A DNA stretch of 64,000 bases from Ulvibacterium marinum (GCF_003626755.1 NZ_RBCJ01000002.1:372001-436000), one strand, 5' to 3'. Shown: positions 9,566-17,165, counted from the stretch's first letter. Notes: a model not told the origin generated them from the sequence alone. Made by a program: numbers and translations.

Positions 9566-10246
9566 ATGTTACAGCCATCAATTACCAAGAAATCCTTGGG
9601 GTTTTTAAAAAAACTGGAAAAAAATAACAATCGGGAATGGTTTAATGAACACAAACCGGAGTTTAAGCAGCATGAGGCCGATGCGAAAACCTTTTTCTCA
9701 GGGGTGATGGAAAATCTTAAGCTGCATGACGATATAGACAAGATGAAAATGTTCCGAATTTATCGGGATGTCCGTTTTGCCAAGGATAAAAGTCCGTACA
9801 AGTCACATTTTGCCTGCTCCTTTTCCCGTGCGGGCGCAAGGCTCCGAGGGGGATATTATATACAGGTAAAGCCCGGCGGAAGTTTTTTGGCCACCGGTTT
9901 TTGGGAACCCAACAAGGAAGATCTGTTTCGGATACGCAAGGAATTTGAACTGGATGCTTCGGAAATTAGAAACATCATCAACGACACGGATTTTAAGCAA
10001 GTCTGGGGAGATTTGGTTGGGGATGCCGTAAAGACCGCACCCAAAGGGTTTGATAAGGAACATCCGGATATTGACCTTATTAAAAGGAAGCAGTTTATAT
10101 TTGTCCGTAATTTTTCGGATGATGAAGTTACTTCAGATAGTTTTCCAAAGCATGTGGATGATTCGTTCAAGGCCATACGGCCTTATTTTGATTTGATGAG
10201 CGATATCTTGACCACCAATCTCAACGGTGAATCGCTTTTAGACTAG
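9566..10246 (+). CDS. DUF2461 family protein
   Basis: A 226-residue cytosolic protein of the DUF2461/TIGR02453 family. The N-terminal FLKKLEKNNNREWFNEHK, the central RIYRDVRFAKDKSPYKSH and the GGYYIQVKPGGSFLATGFW core are all present. No enzymatic activity is known to me for the family. Its last 9 bp overlap the 3' end of the converging gene at 10238. Confidence 0.88.
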   Translation: MLQPSITKKSLGFLKKLEKNNNREWFNEHKPEFKQHEADAKTFFSGVMENLKLHDDIDKMKMFRIYRDVRFAKDKSPYKSHFACSFSRAGARLRGGYYIQVKPGGSFLATGFWEPNKEDLFRIRKEFELDASEIRNIINDTDFKQVWGDLVGDAVKTAPKGFDKEHPDIDLIKRKQFIFVRNFSDDEVTSDSFPKHVDDSFKAIRPYFDLMSDILTTNLNGESLLD

Positions 10247-10645
10247 GATAGCCTCCTCAAAAAATTGTATCTGGTCCTTTAACCGATCAATGACCATACC
10301 CATCATACGCTTGTTCAATGCCGATGAGTTTTGGATATACTTTTGGTACTCCTCCAGGGTAAATTGACCGATGACCATTCCTTTTAGAGAATTCCTAAAC
10401 TTAATGTCCTTTTGGATGGCATTTTCGACGTATTCCAAACGCTTTTCCAAGACCAGATCGTGGAAGCGATTTTTATGTTTCGCGATGTAATTGCCAAAAG
10501 CGGCTAGGAGCAAAGGGTTCTGAAACTTGATGATGGGCCGTAAGGTTTCGTTCTGGAAACGCTCTTCATCGGTCATTTCAAGGGTGATTTTGGCTTTTGG
10601 AATGTTAGGACGAATGTTTAAAAGAGAATGGGACCTATCGCTCAT
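10238..10645 (-). CDS. Conserved hypothetical protein, helical
   Basis: A 135-residue mostly alpha-helical protein with no signal or membrane segment. The central part (FQNPLLLAAFGNYIAKHKNRFHDLVLEKRLEYVENAI) is amphipathic. I do not recognise a family with certainty. It converges on the DUF2461 gene with a 9-bp overlap, an arrangement that often persists across flavobacterial genomes. Confidence 0.6.
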   Translation of the reverse strand: MSDRSHSLLNIRPNIPKAKITLEMTDEERFQNETLRPIIKFQNPLLLAAFGNYIAKHKNRFHDLVLEKRLEYVENAIQKDIKFRNSLKGMVIGQFTLEEYQKYIQNSSALNKRMMGMVIDRLKDQIQFFEEAILV

Positions 10646-10950
10646 GTCGAGAAGTTTGTATAAAGTTAGCGGTTAATGGGCATCCCAATTTTGGAAAATG
10701 GTGAAGTTTTCAACGGGGTTATGAACAAGGGAAAAGGGTTTTAAGTGTTGAATTTTGAGTTTTGGAATTTGGGATTTGAGTTTTGCGCTTAACGTTCCGC
10801 GCTCTGCGCTTCGCGTTCAGCGTTTCAAGTTTCCAGTCATTTTCTTTAATGTAACGTAAAGACTATATTTAAACAACTGTTTTATAATCGATAAGGCAAT
10901 GGATATAGTTATACACCTTGGGACTTTTAGATATTTTTGATTAATAAATA
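10646..10950. other. Gene-free stretch with low-complexity degenerate repeats at the left edge of the array
   Basis: About 305 bp without a gene. Between roughly 10741 and 10831 there are short degenerate repeats: variants of TTTTGGAATTTGAG, then variants of GCGCTTAACGTTC / GCGCTTCGCGTTCAGCG. A similar but shorter wordy stretch lies at 63256-63335. The far right end should hold the promoter of the first array gene. Confidence 0.6.
10932..10939 (+). promoter_or_regulatory. Candidate Bacteroidota -7 box before the cassette array
   Basis: TATTTTTG fits the Bacteroidota -7 consensus TAnnTTTG and lies 11 nt before the first ATG of the array. No TTG at the usual -33 spacing is visible, so support is weak. 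Confidence 0.25.
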
Positions 10951-11693
10951 ATGAGGAGACTTAATACAGATGAACTTTTGGATAAATTCAGGGATTATGC
11001 CTTGGATATTGAGTATTGTGATTTTAAAGATTCATCCACGAAAATTGATCAGTTTTTTAATTTTTTATGGAATCAAGCAATTTCAAAGCGAATACTTGAA
11101 CGATTTTATGAGGACTTTGAAGAACTCAGGAGCTTACTAAAAGATTGCAAAATATTGAGACCTGAGTATAGAAGGATGGAGTCAATAAAGCAAGCTCTTG
11201 TAAACCGCGAATATCAAGGAGCTTTCGGCTTTTTTGCATAGATGAATTATTTAAAAGTATAGAAAGACGGCACGACATCTACTATATTGACCTTGGGGAT
11301 TTGTGGTATAGTGCAGGAGGAGATTATTTTAATTATCAAAAGAAGTTTAATACACATTTTTTTAAGCCTTTTGTCGGGTTATTCGAATGGTATATGTATG
11401 AAAGTAAAACGAGGGATAATGCTGATTACTTTTCTTTAGAGAGCCAGAACCTTATTTTGGAAGAACTATCAGAGATTAAAAGAATGTTGATCCAAAACGG
11501 TATAGGGCAAAATATAATATTTGAAGAGATAGAAGAACAAGCCGAGCTAATCAAGTTTTTGGATAAGAAAAATTGGCTTCAACACTTAAAAGGTAAAATT
11601 TTTGGTTTAGTAAGTGGAAAGATAATTGAAAGTGAGCAGGCGGAAAGATTGATAAATCAATTGCAAGAATTTGTGAATAGTATACCCAAATAA
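10951..11693 (+). pseudogene. First array gene, split by a frameshift in a T run
   Basis: The frame from ATG 10951 runs 96 codons and stops at 11239-11241. The following frame is open from before that point to TAA at 11691-11693 and has no good start (TTG at 11301). One extra T in the six-T run 11230-11235 would join both into a single 247-residue protein (...GAFGFF + CIDELFKSIERR...). It may be a real lesion, a sequencing error in a homopolymer, or programmed slippage. The product is helical and soluble, with the last third coiled-coil-like (LEELSEIKRMLIQNG...QAERLINQLQEF). I do not recognise the family. It sits upstream of the first junction motif and has none before it. Confidence 0.7.
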
Positions 11694-11729
11694 CTTCATA
11701 AAATCAGTTAAGCAAAAACAAAGTTAACC

Positions 11730-11748
11730 AAAGTTCAAATAAACGATT
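11730..11748 (+). repeat. Junction motif 1 (AAAGTTCAAATAAACGATT)
   Basis: Exact consensus copy between the frameshifted first gene and the CxxC-protein cassette. It is the left boundary of duplicated unit A. Confidence 0.85.
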
Positions 11749-11769
11749 GAAACTCCTGAAATTAAGTTT

Positions 11770-11982
11770 ATGTGTAAACATTGTTTTCTCAAAGAATATT
11801 CTTCTTTTGAAAGTGAAAAAATATGGTTAGATTTTGATTTACAACTGGTGAAGAAACTTGGTCAAGGCAACATGAAATTTAAAGAGGTGACTAATGAGGG
11901 AGAACATCATTATAGTTGTTTGCATTGCAACCAACAATGGAAACTAAGCGACCCCGACCATGCTTACAGGGTTTTTTTTTAA
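11770..11982 (+). CDS. Small CxxC zinc-ribbon-like protein, copy A
   Basis: A 70-residue protein with two cysteine pairs, C2xxC5 and C50xxC53 (SCLHCNQQW), which suggests metal binding. The C-terminal motif is KLSDPDHAYR. It differs from copy B (19561-19785) by an indel near the end: the T run at about 11972-11979 shifts the frame and gives an early TAA in place of the stop inside the junction motif. It also has Cys2 where B has Ser2. It may be mildly degraded. The role is unknown, but the physical link to the downstream gene is kept in both copies. Confidence 0.6.
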   Translation: MCKHCFLKEYSSFESEKIWLDFDLQLVKKLGQGNMKFKEVTNEGEHHYSCLHCNQQWKLSDPDHAYRVFF

Positions 11983-12000
11983 CAGTTCAATAAAACGATG
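11982..12000 (+). repeat. Junction motif 2 (variant ACAGTTCAATAAAACGATG)
   Basis: Internal motif of the duplicated unit. Its last three bases are the ATG of the ComJ-like gene. Confidence 0.8.
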
Positions 12001-12483
12001 TTGATTAAAGAAATTAAAACACAGCTCTTTGCTGATTACTTTCAATTTTATATTCAGGATGAAAATGTGACTGGAGATTTGTCCAATGCTTGGACTGATG
12101 AAGCCGTAGACCGACTTTTAGCCCTTGCACCTGGAACAATAGGTGTTGGCACAGTTAGAAATATGGACGTCCCGGTTACCATAAAAATATTCAATAACAA
12201 ACCTCAATTATGGGATGATTTGAGTTTAATACATCATATTAACGAGTGTGATTTTGAAACACAATCTGATAAAATAGTAGTTGCAGGATGCACGGATTAT
12301 TTTCCAGACGCCATGAGAGTCGAAATTGGTAAAGGGCTGTACAAGATCAGAATATATTATGGTAATTTGGACAAACTTAGTGATGACCAGCTTGACGGCG
12401 AGGATTTTTATGAAATACAGATTTGGCCAAGTGAAAATAGATCCGGTGTTCAAATTTTAAAGAATAAAAACCATTGCACTTAA
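11998..12483 (+). CDS. ComJ/Nin-like protein, copy A
   Basis: A 161-residue soluble protein. The segment FADYFQFYIQDEN...WTDEAVDRLLALAPGTI...TVRNMDVPVTI resembles the ComJ (Nin) family, whose Bacillus member inhibits the DNA-entry nuclease NucA. The resemblance is judged by eye. If right, it could be a nuclease inhibitor or immunity protein. Copy B at 19790-20275 differs at about six residues. The ATG is the 3' end of a junction motif. Confidence 0.6.
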   Translation: MLIKEIKTQLFADYFQFYIQDENVTGDLSNAWTDEAVDRLLALAPGTIGVGTVRNMDVPVTIKIFNNKPQLWDDLSLIHHINECDFETQSDKIVVAGCTDYFPDAMRVEIGKGLYKIRIYYGNLDKLSDDQLDGEDFYEIQIWPSENRSGVQILKNKNHCT

Positions 12484-12492
12484 TAATTGACC

Positions 12493-12511
12493 TAAGTTCA
12501 AATAAACGATT
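12493..12511 (+). repeat. Junction motif 3 (TAAGTTCAAATAAACGATT)
   Basis: Right boundary of duplicated unit A. Homology to copy B breaks inside this motif. Confidence 0.85.
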
Positions 12512-12557
12512 GACCAATATATATCCGAATATTCAAAACAATTGAAAATCTAAAGAT

Positions 12558-13040
12558 ATGAAAATTAGAGAGTTATTTTTGATAGTCATGGTTTTTGCAC
12601 CCTTATCCATTTTGGCGCAAGATGCTACCTATAGTGTTTCTTCGTATCTCAGTGAAGGGAGAAAAGCACCAAACACCCACTATATCGGAGAAGCATGGTT
12701 GAATGCAATTGTTCACGATGATGCTGATTTGGGATACAACATAACCAAAGCAACGTTTAAAGCAAATTCGACATTGGATTGGCACAAGCACGGTTCGCCA
12801 CAGGTGTTAATAATTGTTGAGGGCCAGGGTTATTACCAAGAAAGGGAGAAAGAGCCGGTCATCTTAAAAAAAGGTGATATTATCAAATGTGAAAGGGGTA
12901 TAGAGCATTGGCATTCCTCGACCAAAGAAACAGATGTGACCTATTTGGCTTTATATAGCGGTGAGCAACCCACCACTTGGACAGAAGTACTCTCACAGGA
13001 ATATTATGATTCGGTCGCCATTAAGTTGAAAGTTCAATAA
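12558..13040 (+). CDS. Secreted cupin-domain protein
   Basis: A 160-residue protein with an N-terminal signal peptide ending near SILAQDA and a single cupin domain. Metal-ligand candidates are DWHKHGSPQ (two His) and EHWHSS in the second motif, with GDIIKCERGIEHWH as the second cupin motif. Cupins of this size bind a metal and may be isomerases, dioxygenases or sensors. No substrate can be named. The stop TAA falls inside junction motif 4. Confidence 0.8.
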   Translation: MKIRELFLIVMVFAPLSILAQDATYSVSSYLSEGRKAPNTHYIGEAWLNAIVHDDADLGYNITKATFKANSTLDWHKHGSPQVLIIVEGQGYYQEREKEPVILKKGDIIKCERGIEHWHSSTKETDVTYLALYSGEQPTTWTEVLSQEYYDSVAIKLKVQ

Positions 13041-13047
13041 AACGATT
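13029..13047 (+). repeat. Junction motif 4 (AAAGTTCAATAAAACGATT)
   Basis: Contains the TAA stop (13038-13040) of the cupin gene. The preceding TTGAA makes a small TTGAA-AG-TTCAA inverted repeat. The next ATG is 2 nt beyond. Confidence 0.85.
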
Positions 13048-13049
13048 AA

Positions 13050-13445
13050 ATGAGTTGGGATTTATATGTACAAGATTGGGGAGATTTTGATTCATTAGAA
13101 CAAATACCTGGTGATTTTGAACCTAAACCAATTGGCAACAGAAGCGAATTAATTGATAAAATTGAAGTAGCTGAACCGACGGTAGATTTTACAAATCCAT
13201 CTTGGGGTCTTTTGGAAAATGAGTTCTTCTCAATTGAGTTTAACATGGGAGATTCTGAATTGTCCGACGGTTTTGTAATGCATGTTAGGGGTAATGAGCT
13301 GGCCATCCCATGCATAGGCAACATTTTGGACTCACTTAACTTAAAGGCTGCAGACGGATCAACTCCTGAATTTTTTGATGTAGTAAAATCCAAGAAGAAT
13401 ATGAAAAAATGGATAGACTATAGAAATTCTATTCTTAACAAATGA
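13050..13445 (+). CDS. Conserved hypothetical protein (MSWDLYVQD family)
   Basis: A 131-residue soluble acidic protein that starts MSWDLYVQDWG. A central block reads DFTNPSWGLLENEFFSIEFNMGDSE followed by GFVMHVRG. Proteins with this opening are widespread, short and of unknown function, and I associate them with clusters of immunity-type genes (inference). There is no signal or membrane segment. It starts 2 nt after a junction motif. Confidence 0.65.
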   Translation: MSWDLYVQDWGDFDSLEQIPGDFEPKPIGNRSELIDKIEVAEPTVDFTNPSWGLLENEFFSIEFNMGDSELSDGFVMHVRGNELAIPCIGNILDSLNLKAADGSTPEFFDVVKSKKNMKKWIDYRNSILNK

Positions 13446-13446
13446 T

Positions 13447-13465
13447 AAAGTTCAAATAAACGATT
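13447..13465 (+). repeat. Junction motif 5 (AAAGTTCAAATAAACGATT)
   Basis: Exact consensus. It begins 1 nt after the TGA of the upstream gene and the next ATG is 4 nt beyond its end. Confidence 0.85.
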
Positions 13466-13469
13466 CAAA

Positions 13470-13886
13470 ATGAATATATCTGTGTTTGGGGTAATTGGTA
13501 TTACTTTAATTCTAATTGAGATTTACTCAAAAACATTGGCGGACTATATTGAGAATTCAATAATTGAATTGCCCAAAAAACTAATACAATTAGCTAAGAC
13601 TACATTTAATCCTAAAGGTAAGGCGGTAAAACTTAAGAATAAGTTGTTTTTGGTTGGCCTAATCCTTGGGATTGTCGGATTTATTTTGCTAAATATCTCT
13701 GATAATCTCTATACAATCGGTTTTGTTTTTATATTTTTTGGGTTGTGGATTCCAGCCTTATGGGGTGTTGCAATGATATGGAGCCCGGTATTAGCTTTTA
13801 TTTTTAAGGCTTTTAATTTTCTAACCAGAGGAAAGGCCTTAGCCGGTATGGGTTTATTGATGGCTGTATTCGACATTATTTCTTAA
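13470..13886 (+). CDS. Hypothetical membrane protein
   Basis: A 138-residue protein with about four hydrophobic stretches (3-20, 59-78, 82-115 as two helices) and a basic loop around 40-56. Not recognised. Confidence 0.6.
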   Translation: MNISVFGVIGITLILIEIYSKTLADYIENSIIELPKKLIQLAKTTFNPKGKAVKLKNKLFLVGLILGIVGFILLNISDNLYTIGFVFIFFGLWIPALWGVAMIWSPVLAFIFKAFNFLTRGKALAGMGLLMAVFDIIS

Positions 13887-13897
13887 GTCTAAAACAA

Positions 13898-13916
13898 AAA
13901 GTTCAAAAAAACGATA
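13898..13916 (+). repeat. Junction motif 6 (AAAGTTCAAAAAAACGATA)
   Basis: Lies between the membrane-protein cassette and the secreted-protein cassette. The next ATG is 4 nt downstream. Confidence 0.85.
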
Positions 13917-13920
13917 ATAG

Positions 13921-14469
13921 ATGATAAAGAAATTAATTCTAATTGCTTTGTTCGGCATTACAATCTCCGGTCATTCACAATTATCGGAATCACTTAATCA
14001 ACTGAAATCTGATCCAGAACCAGATTTTGCCACTTATGAGCAATTATTTTTTGATGCCACAGAATATATCTTCGACAATCCTGTAAATTTTAAATCAGAG
14101 GAATTTGTAAGTGCTTGTCGAATCGTGGATTTTTGGAAAAATGAGGACACTGGAATCAACGTTCCTATTTTTGGAAATTTTTATAATTCCTTGAATCCAA
14201 AAAGCAATCAGCGTTACTTCTATATGATTGCGATTACGAATTATATTTTGAACGAAAAACTCAACAATAACAGATATTTGAAGAACACTAAAATTGAAGG
14301 TCAGAAATATAGTGAACAGGAGGATGTTAAAGAATCTCAGATAGAAGGAGCTAAAATATTTTTGGATTATGTTTCAAATAAAAATAATAGACTCATCTTA
14401 AACTCAAAGTCAAAGAAATTTTTGAAAGCTCATGAGAACGGGAGGTTGGATGAAATCTTCTTTGATTAA
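13921..14469 (+). CDS. Secreted hypothetical protein
   Basis: A 182-residue protein with a signal peptide (MIKKLILIALFGITISGHS, cleavage near residue 20). The mature part is mostly helical, with an acidic start (LKSDPEPDFATYEQLFFDATEYIF) and a basic C-terminus. Not recognised. Confidence 0.6.
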   Translation: MIKKLILIALFGITISGHSQLSESLNQLKSDPEPDFATYEQLFFDATEYIFDNPVNFKSEEFVSACRIVDFWKNEDTGINVPIFGNFYNSLNPKSNQRYFYMIAITNYILNEKLNNNRYLKNTKIEGQKYSEQEDVKESQIEGAKIFLDYVSNKNNRLILNSKSKKFLKAHENGRLDEIFFD

Positions 14470-14473
14470 ACTA

Positions 14474-14492
14474 AAAGTTCAAATAAAGGATA
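14474..14492 (+). repeat. Junction motif 7 (AAAGTTCAAATAAAGGATA)
   Basis: First copy of the GG form of the motif. It starts 4 nt after a stop codon. Confidence 0.85.
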
Positions 14493-14499
14493 AATAACT

Positions 14500-14730
14500 A
14501 TGGAAAGAATATTTAATAATCTATCCGATTCATTACTAATTAGTGATAGTCAAAACCAGAAAATGGGCAAGGTCACAGTATCACTTTACTTAGATGACGT
14601 ATTGGTACTTCTGAGATTTCTACAAGATGAAAATGGAAAGTTAACAGATGAAAGTTCGGTCAATTTTAATGGTATATGTATGGAGCTACACACATCTATC
14701 ATTAAGAAATTAAACGGCATAAAAGTCTAA
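14500..14730 (+). CDS. Small hypothetical protein
   Basis: A 76-residue soluble protein with a central hydrophobic strand pattern (KVTVSLYLDDVLVLLRFLQDENGK). Not recognised. The TAA stop lies inside the degenerate junction motif 8, directly before the ATG of the next gene. Confidence 0.5.
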   Translation: MERIFNNLSDSLLISDSQNQKMGKVTVSLYLDDVLVLLRFLQDENGKLTDESSVNFNGICMELHTSIIKKLNGIKV

Positions 14731-14740
14731 ACAGATTATG
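14722..14740 (+). repeat. Junction motif 8, degenerate (AAAGTCTAAACAGATTATG)
   Basis: The most diverged copy. It supplies both the TAA of the upstream gene (14728-14730) and the ATG of the downstream gene (14738). Confidence 0.5.
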
Positions 14741-14956
14741 AGCATTTTTTGGAAAATCATAGCCATAGTTTTAGTCTGGATTTTAGTATTAGCTTGGAAC
14801 AAATATGTAATCCAAGAAATGGTTGAAAAAGTTGTAAGAATGAATCCAAAGAACAGCTGGTTAGCAAGTAAAAAAGAAATAATTAAGAAAGCGTTTCAAG
14901 TTTTCTTTTTAATCTTCTGTGTTTTATTTACAGCCTCAATGGTAATTTCAAAATAA
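14738..14956 (+). CDS. Small protein with two membrane helices
   Basis: A 72-residue protein. Helices lie at about 4-20 and 50-68, separated by a basic amphipathic linker (MVEKVVRMNPKNSWLASKKEIIKK). Not recognised. Its stop overlaps junction motif 9. Confidence 0.5.
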   Translation: MSIFWKIIAIVLVWILVLAWNKYVIQEMVEKVVRMNPKNSWLASKKEIIKKAFQVFFLIFCVLFTASMVISK

Positions 14957-14973
14957 AGTTCAATAAAACGATG
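14955..14973 (+). repeat. Junction motif 9 (AAAGTTCAATAAAACGATG)
   Basis: Overlaps the upstream TAA (14954-14956), and its last three bases are the downstream ATG. Confidence 0.85.
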
Positions 14974-15495
14974 ACAAATACATCAGAAAGACTAAGTTCC
15001 TTGGAAGACCATAAATTGATAGATGTTGTAAAAAACTATCGACAGTATGGTTATGGTGATGAAATTAGGAATGAGGCACTGAGTATTCTGGAAAGTAGAG
15101 GTATTGATGAGTTTGAGTTAAGGCTGAAGGGAAATTTTCAAAATTCGACTTATGATCGAACACTGGATTATTATCGAGATTTTGCGCGAAACTCCAAAAT
15201 AGCTTTCGGCCTCTATTTATATATTATATTCGGAAATATCCTCTTAGCAATTTTGTTACCGGATTGGAAGTATGGTGATATGTTATTGTCGATAGTTTCG
15301 ATTATTGTATTCATAGGATATTTGGTTTTTATTCTGCTATCATTCATGAATCAATCAAATTTTTACAAGGCGATGGGTAAGCCATATGGAGCAGAAGGAG
15401 CATTGGTTTATTTTCTTGTAGGGATGCCATTTTATATTTTCATGTATTTCTATTTCAGAAAACAAATGAAGGAACAATTGAATCTTGTTCATTAA
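14971..15495 (+). CDS. Hypothetical membrane protein with a cytosolic N-terminal domain
   Basis: A 174-residue protein. An N-terminal soluble region of about 70 residues (LSSLEDHKLIDVVKNYRQYG...ALSILESRGI) reads like a small helical repeat. Three hydrophobic segments follow (about 73-93, 99-122, 143-163). Not recognised. The ATG is supplied by the motif. Confidence 0.6.
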   Translation: MTNTSERLSSLEDHKLIDVVKNYRQYGYGDEIRNEALSILESRGIDEFELRLKGNFQNSTYDRTLDYYRDFARNSKIAFGLYLYIIFGNILLAILLPDWKYGDMLLSIVSIIVFIGYLVFILLSFMNQSNFYKAMGKPYGAEGALVYFLVGMPFYIFMYFYFRKQMKEQLNLVH

Positions 15496-15513
15496 AAATT
15501 TCTGTATGAGTGA

Positions 15514-15532
15514 AAAGTTCAAATAAACGATT
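15514..15532 (+). repeat. Junction motif 10 (AAAGTTCAAATAAACGATT)
   Basis: Exact consensus, 9 nt before the next ATG. Confidence 0.85.
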
Positions 15533-15541
15533 TAAAGATTC

Positions 15542-15778
15542 ATGCGGAGTAAAGGTTTTAAAGTTGTTGTTTCTCTAGTTGTGATTCTTTTTGCTTTTGC
15601 ATTTTACCTTTTCCATTATGTAACCAATGGAATTGGAGAAGCCGCCGAGAAAAGCATAAAAGCTGTTCATGAAGTTTCTAAATCATTGGACTCTACTGAT
15701 TATAAAAAACTTGATTCTTTGAAGCAGGAAGTAGTACAGAAACTAGATTCTCTTGAAGACAGCAAATCAACTGACTAA
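15542..15778 (+). CDS. Small membrane-anchored coiled-coil protein
   Basis: A 78-residue protein with one N-terminal hydrophobic helix (about 7-28). A charged amphipathic tail with Leu/Val heptads follows (VSKSLDSTDYKKLDSLKQEVVQKLDSL), predicted coiled coil. Not recognised. Confidence 0.5.
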   Translation: MRSKGFKVVVSLVVILFAFAFYLFHYVTNGIGEAAEKSIKAVHEVSKSLDSTDYKKLDSLKQEVVQKLDSLEDSKSTD

Positions 15779-15785
15779 TAATTGA

Positions 15786-15804
15786 AAAGTTCAAAAAAAC
15801 GATG
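15786..15804 (+). repeat. Junction motif 11 (AAAGTTCAAAAAAACGATG)
   Basis: Supplies the next ATG. With the preceding bases it forms TTGAA-AAG-TTCAA (15782-15794). Confidence 0.85.
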
Positions 15805-16104
15805 AGCTACTTCAAAACACAGGTCGACAGAAATTTAATGGGGAAGCTACTGGAGAAGAAAGGAAAAATATTGGAAGCCAAAGCTCTTTACGAAGCCAAT
15901 ATTTCCGAGGATTTCGAAGGCAGTTTTCCATACAGGAGGTTAGCAATTATATATCGAAAAGAAAAATCGAAAGCCGACGAGATAAGAGTTCTAAATAAAG
16001 CTTTGGTAGTCTTTAATTCCTTAATTCCATCAGAAAGAAAGGATGTTGATGCGAAACTAAGGGAATTCCGTGAAGCTCTGAGAAAGGCTAAATCAAAAAT
16101 GTAA
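15802..16104 (+). CDS. Small TPR-like protein
   Basis: A 100-residue soluble helical protein. The segment LLEKKGKILEAKALYEANI...FPYRRLAIIYRKEKSKADEIRVLNKAL reads as two tetratricopeptide-like repeats, so a protein-binding role is likely. The partner is unknown. The stop TAA overlaps the next junction motif. Confidence 0.55.
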   Translation: MSYFKTQVDRNLMGKLLEKKGKILEAKALYEANISEDFEGSFPYRRLAIIYRKEKSKADEIRVLNKALVVFNSLIPSERKDVDAKLREFREALRKAKSKM

Positions 16105-16122
16105 AAGTCTATTTAAAGGATG
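16104..16122 (+). repeat. Junction motif 12 (variant AAAGTCTATTTAAAGGATG)
   Basis: Overlaps the upstream TAA (16102-16104) and supplies the downstream ATG (16120). Confidence 0.7.
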
Positions 16123-16431
16123 AAATTAGTATCATCAAAGAACGTATATGAAATCCTTGAAATAATTAGGGATAAACCAGAGTTGTATTTGACTTCTAAA
16201 TCGATTAGTTCACTTCAGAACTTTTTGAATGGTTATTTACTTTTAATGCCAAACGATATTAATAGAAATGACGACTATCCACCTTTTGATAAATTCAAAC
16301 AACATATTTTAAATCAAAAAGAAAGGTTTATTGGAATTAGCAACCCATATAGCTCATTTTTCAAATTAAATAGTGATGGAGATGAAGAACGAGCTTTTGA
16401 GCAATTCTTTCATTACTTGGATTTGTTTTAA
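16120..16431 (+). CDS. Small hypothetical protein
   Basis: A 103-residue soluble protein. The opening NVYEILEIIRDKPELYLTSKSISSLQNFLNGYLL and the C-terminal FEQFFHYLDLF resemble a family of short proteins that often sit alone in polymorphic loci (impression only). No catalytic motif is visible. The ATG is provided by the motif. Confidence 0.55.
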   Translation: MKLVSSKNVYEILEIIRDKPELYLTSKSISSLQNFLNGYLLLMPNDINRNDDYPPFDKFKQHILNQKERFIGISNPYSSFFKLNSDGDEERAFEQFFHYLDLF

Positions 16432-16449
16432 AAAATCACAAGGAACCTT

Positions 16450-16468
16450 AAAGTTCAAAAAAAGGATG
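16450..16468 (+). repeat. Junction motif 13 (AAAGTTCAAAAAAAGGATG)
   Basis: GG form. It supplies the ATG of the DMP19-like lipoprotein and decides that start. Confidence 0.85.
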
Positions 16469-16927
16469 AAGAACATTATAACAATTATTTTGGCCTCTAT
16501 ATTCATATTCTCTTGCAAACAAAAAACTAGGGAGCCAGAATCGCCATATGGTAAAATAGGGACAGCTAAAGCATTACAAAAGGCAATTAAGGAATCCGAA
16601 ATTAGTGATCAACAGGATTTCGACCCAATAAGGCCAAATATAAGTGAACTTGAAGCCGAAATAAATAATGGAGGGTTCCACCAATATTTTTTCAATTCTT
16701 CAGGCCAGAATTGCTTTGAAACTCTCCGGGCTCTTGAAGAAAAAAATGATGAATATAGTAAGCAACTTGCAGATTTGTTAAGAAAGGCTATTGATGTCGT
16801 AAACGTGGATAAATTACCTAATGATATTCTAATTGATAAGATTAGGAAAAGAGAACTGGAATCACTAGAAAATGATTCCATAATTGATGCACTCTATAGT
16901 TTGGATAGGACTTATTATGGTAATTAA
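16466..16927 (+). CDS. DMP19 (DUF4375)-like lipoprotein
   Basis: A 153-residue lipoprotein. The signal peptide MKNIITIILASIFIFSC ends in a lipobox Cys17. The mature part has the DMP19/DUF4375 core EINNGGFHQYFFNSSGQ and a C-terminal IIDALYSLDRTYYGN. The Neisseria DMP19 is a DNA-mimic protein, and related domains occur among immunity-type proteins. A lipid anchor on this domain is unusual. An in-frame ATG at 16373 lies inside the upstream gene. The ATG at 16466 is preferred because it starts the signal peptide and sits in the motif. Confidence 0.75.
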   Translation: MKNIITIILASIFIFSCKQKTREPESPYGKIGTAKALQKAIKESEISDQQDFDPIRPNISELEAEINNGGFHQYFFNSSGQNCFETLRALEEKNDEYSKQLADLLRKAIDVVNVDKLPNDILIDKIRKRELESLENDSIIDALYSLDRTYYGN

Positions 16928-16943
16928 AGTCAAATAAAGGATT
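16926..16943 (+). repeat. Junction motif 14 (18 nt, one base short)
   Basis: Reads AAAGTCAAATAAAGGATT. One T of the GTT is missing. The next ATG follows immediately. Confidence 0.75.
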
Positions 16944-17165
16944 ATGGTAATTCAAAGGAGTTTTTACAGGGATTATCCAAGAGCATGGTTGGAAGGTGAT
17001 GACAAGGTGTTCTATGCTTTTGGCACTATCTGTTTCTTGATGTTAATTTTTTCCTTGTTTAAATTGAAAAGGGCCAATAATACAATCCCCTTATATAGGC
17101 GTGTCATTTGGCCTGTAACTTTTTTAGTTGGATTAGTTTTATCAATATTGATAATAGTCTATTAA
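16944..17165 (+). CDS. Small protein with two membrane helices
   Basis: A 73-residue protein with hydrophobic segments at about 23-41 and 53-71 and a basic linker. The N-terminus is polar (MVIQRSFYRDYPRAWLEGDDK). Not recognised. The stop TAA lies inside the next junction motif. Confidence 0.5.
   Translation: MVIQRSFYRDYPRAWLEGDDKVFYAFGTICFLMLIFSLFKLKRANNTIPLYRRVIWPVTFLVGLVLSILIIVY

Larger units (their letters stand above)
11730..12511 (+). repeat. Two-gene cassette, copy A of a duplicated unit
   Basis: Nearly identical to 19521-20303. Homology begins at the first base of the motif at 11730 and ends within the motif at 12493. The flanks on both sides are unrelated. Differences are a few percent, so the duplication is fairly recent. 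Confidence 0.95.
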
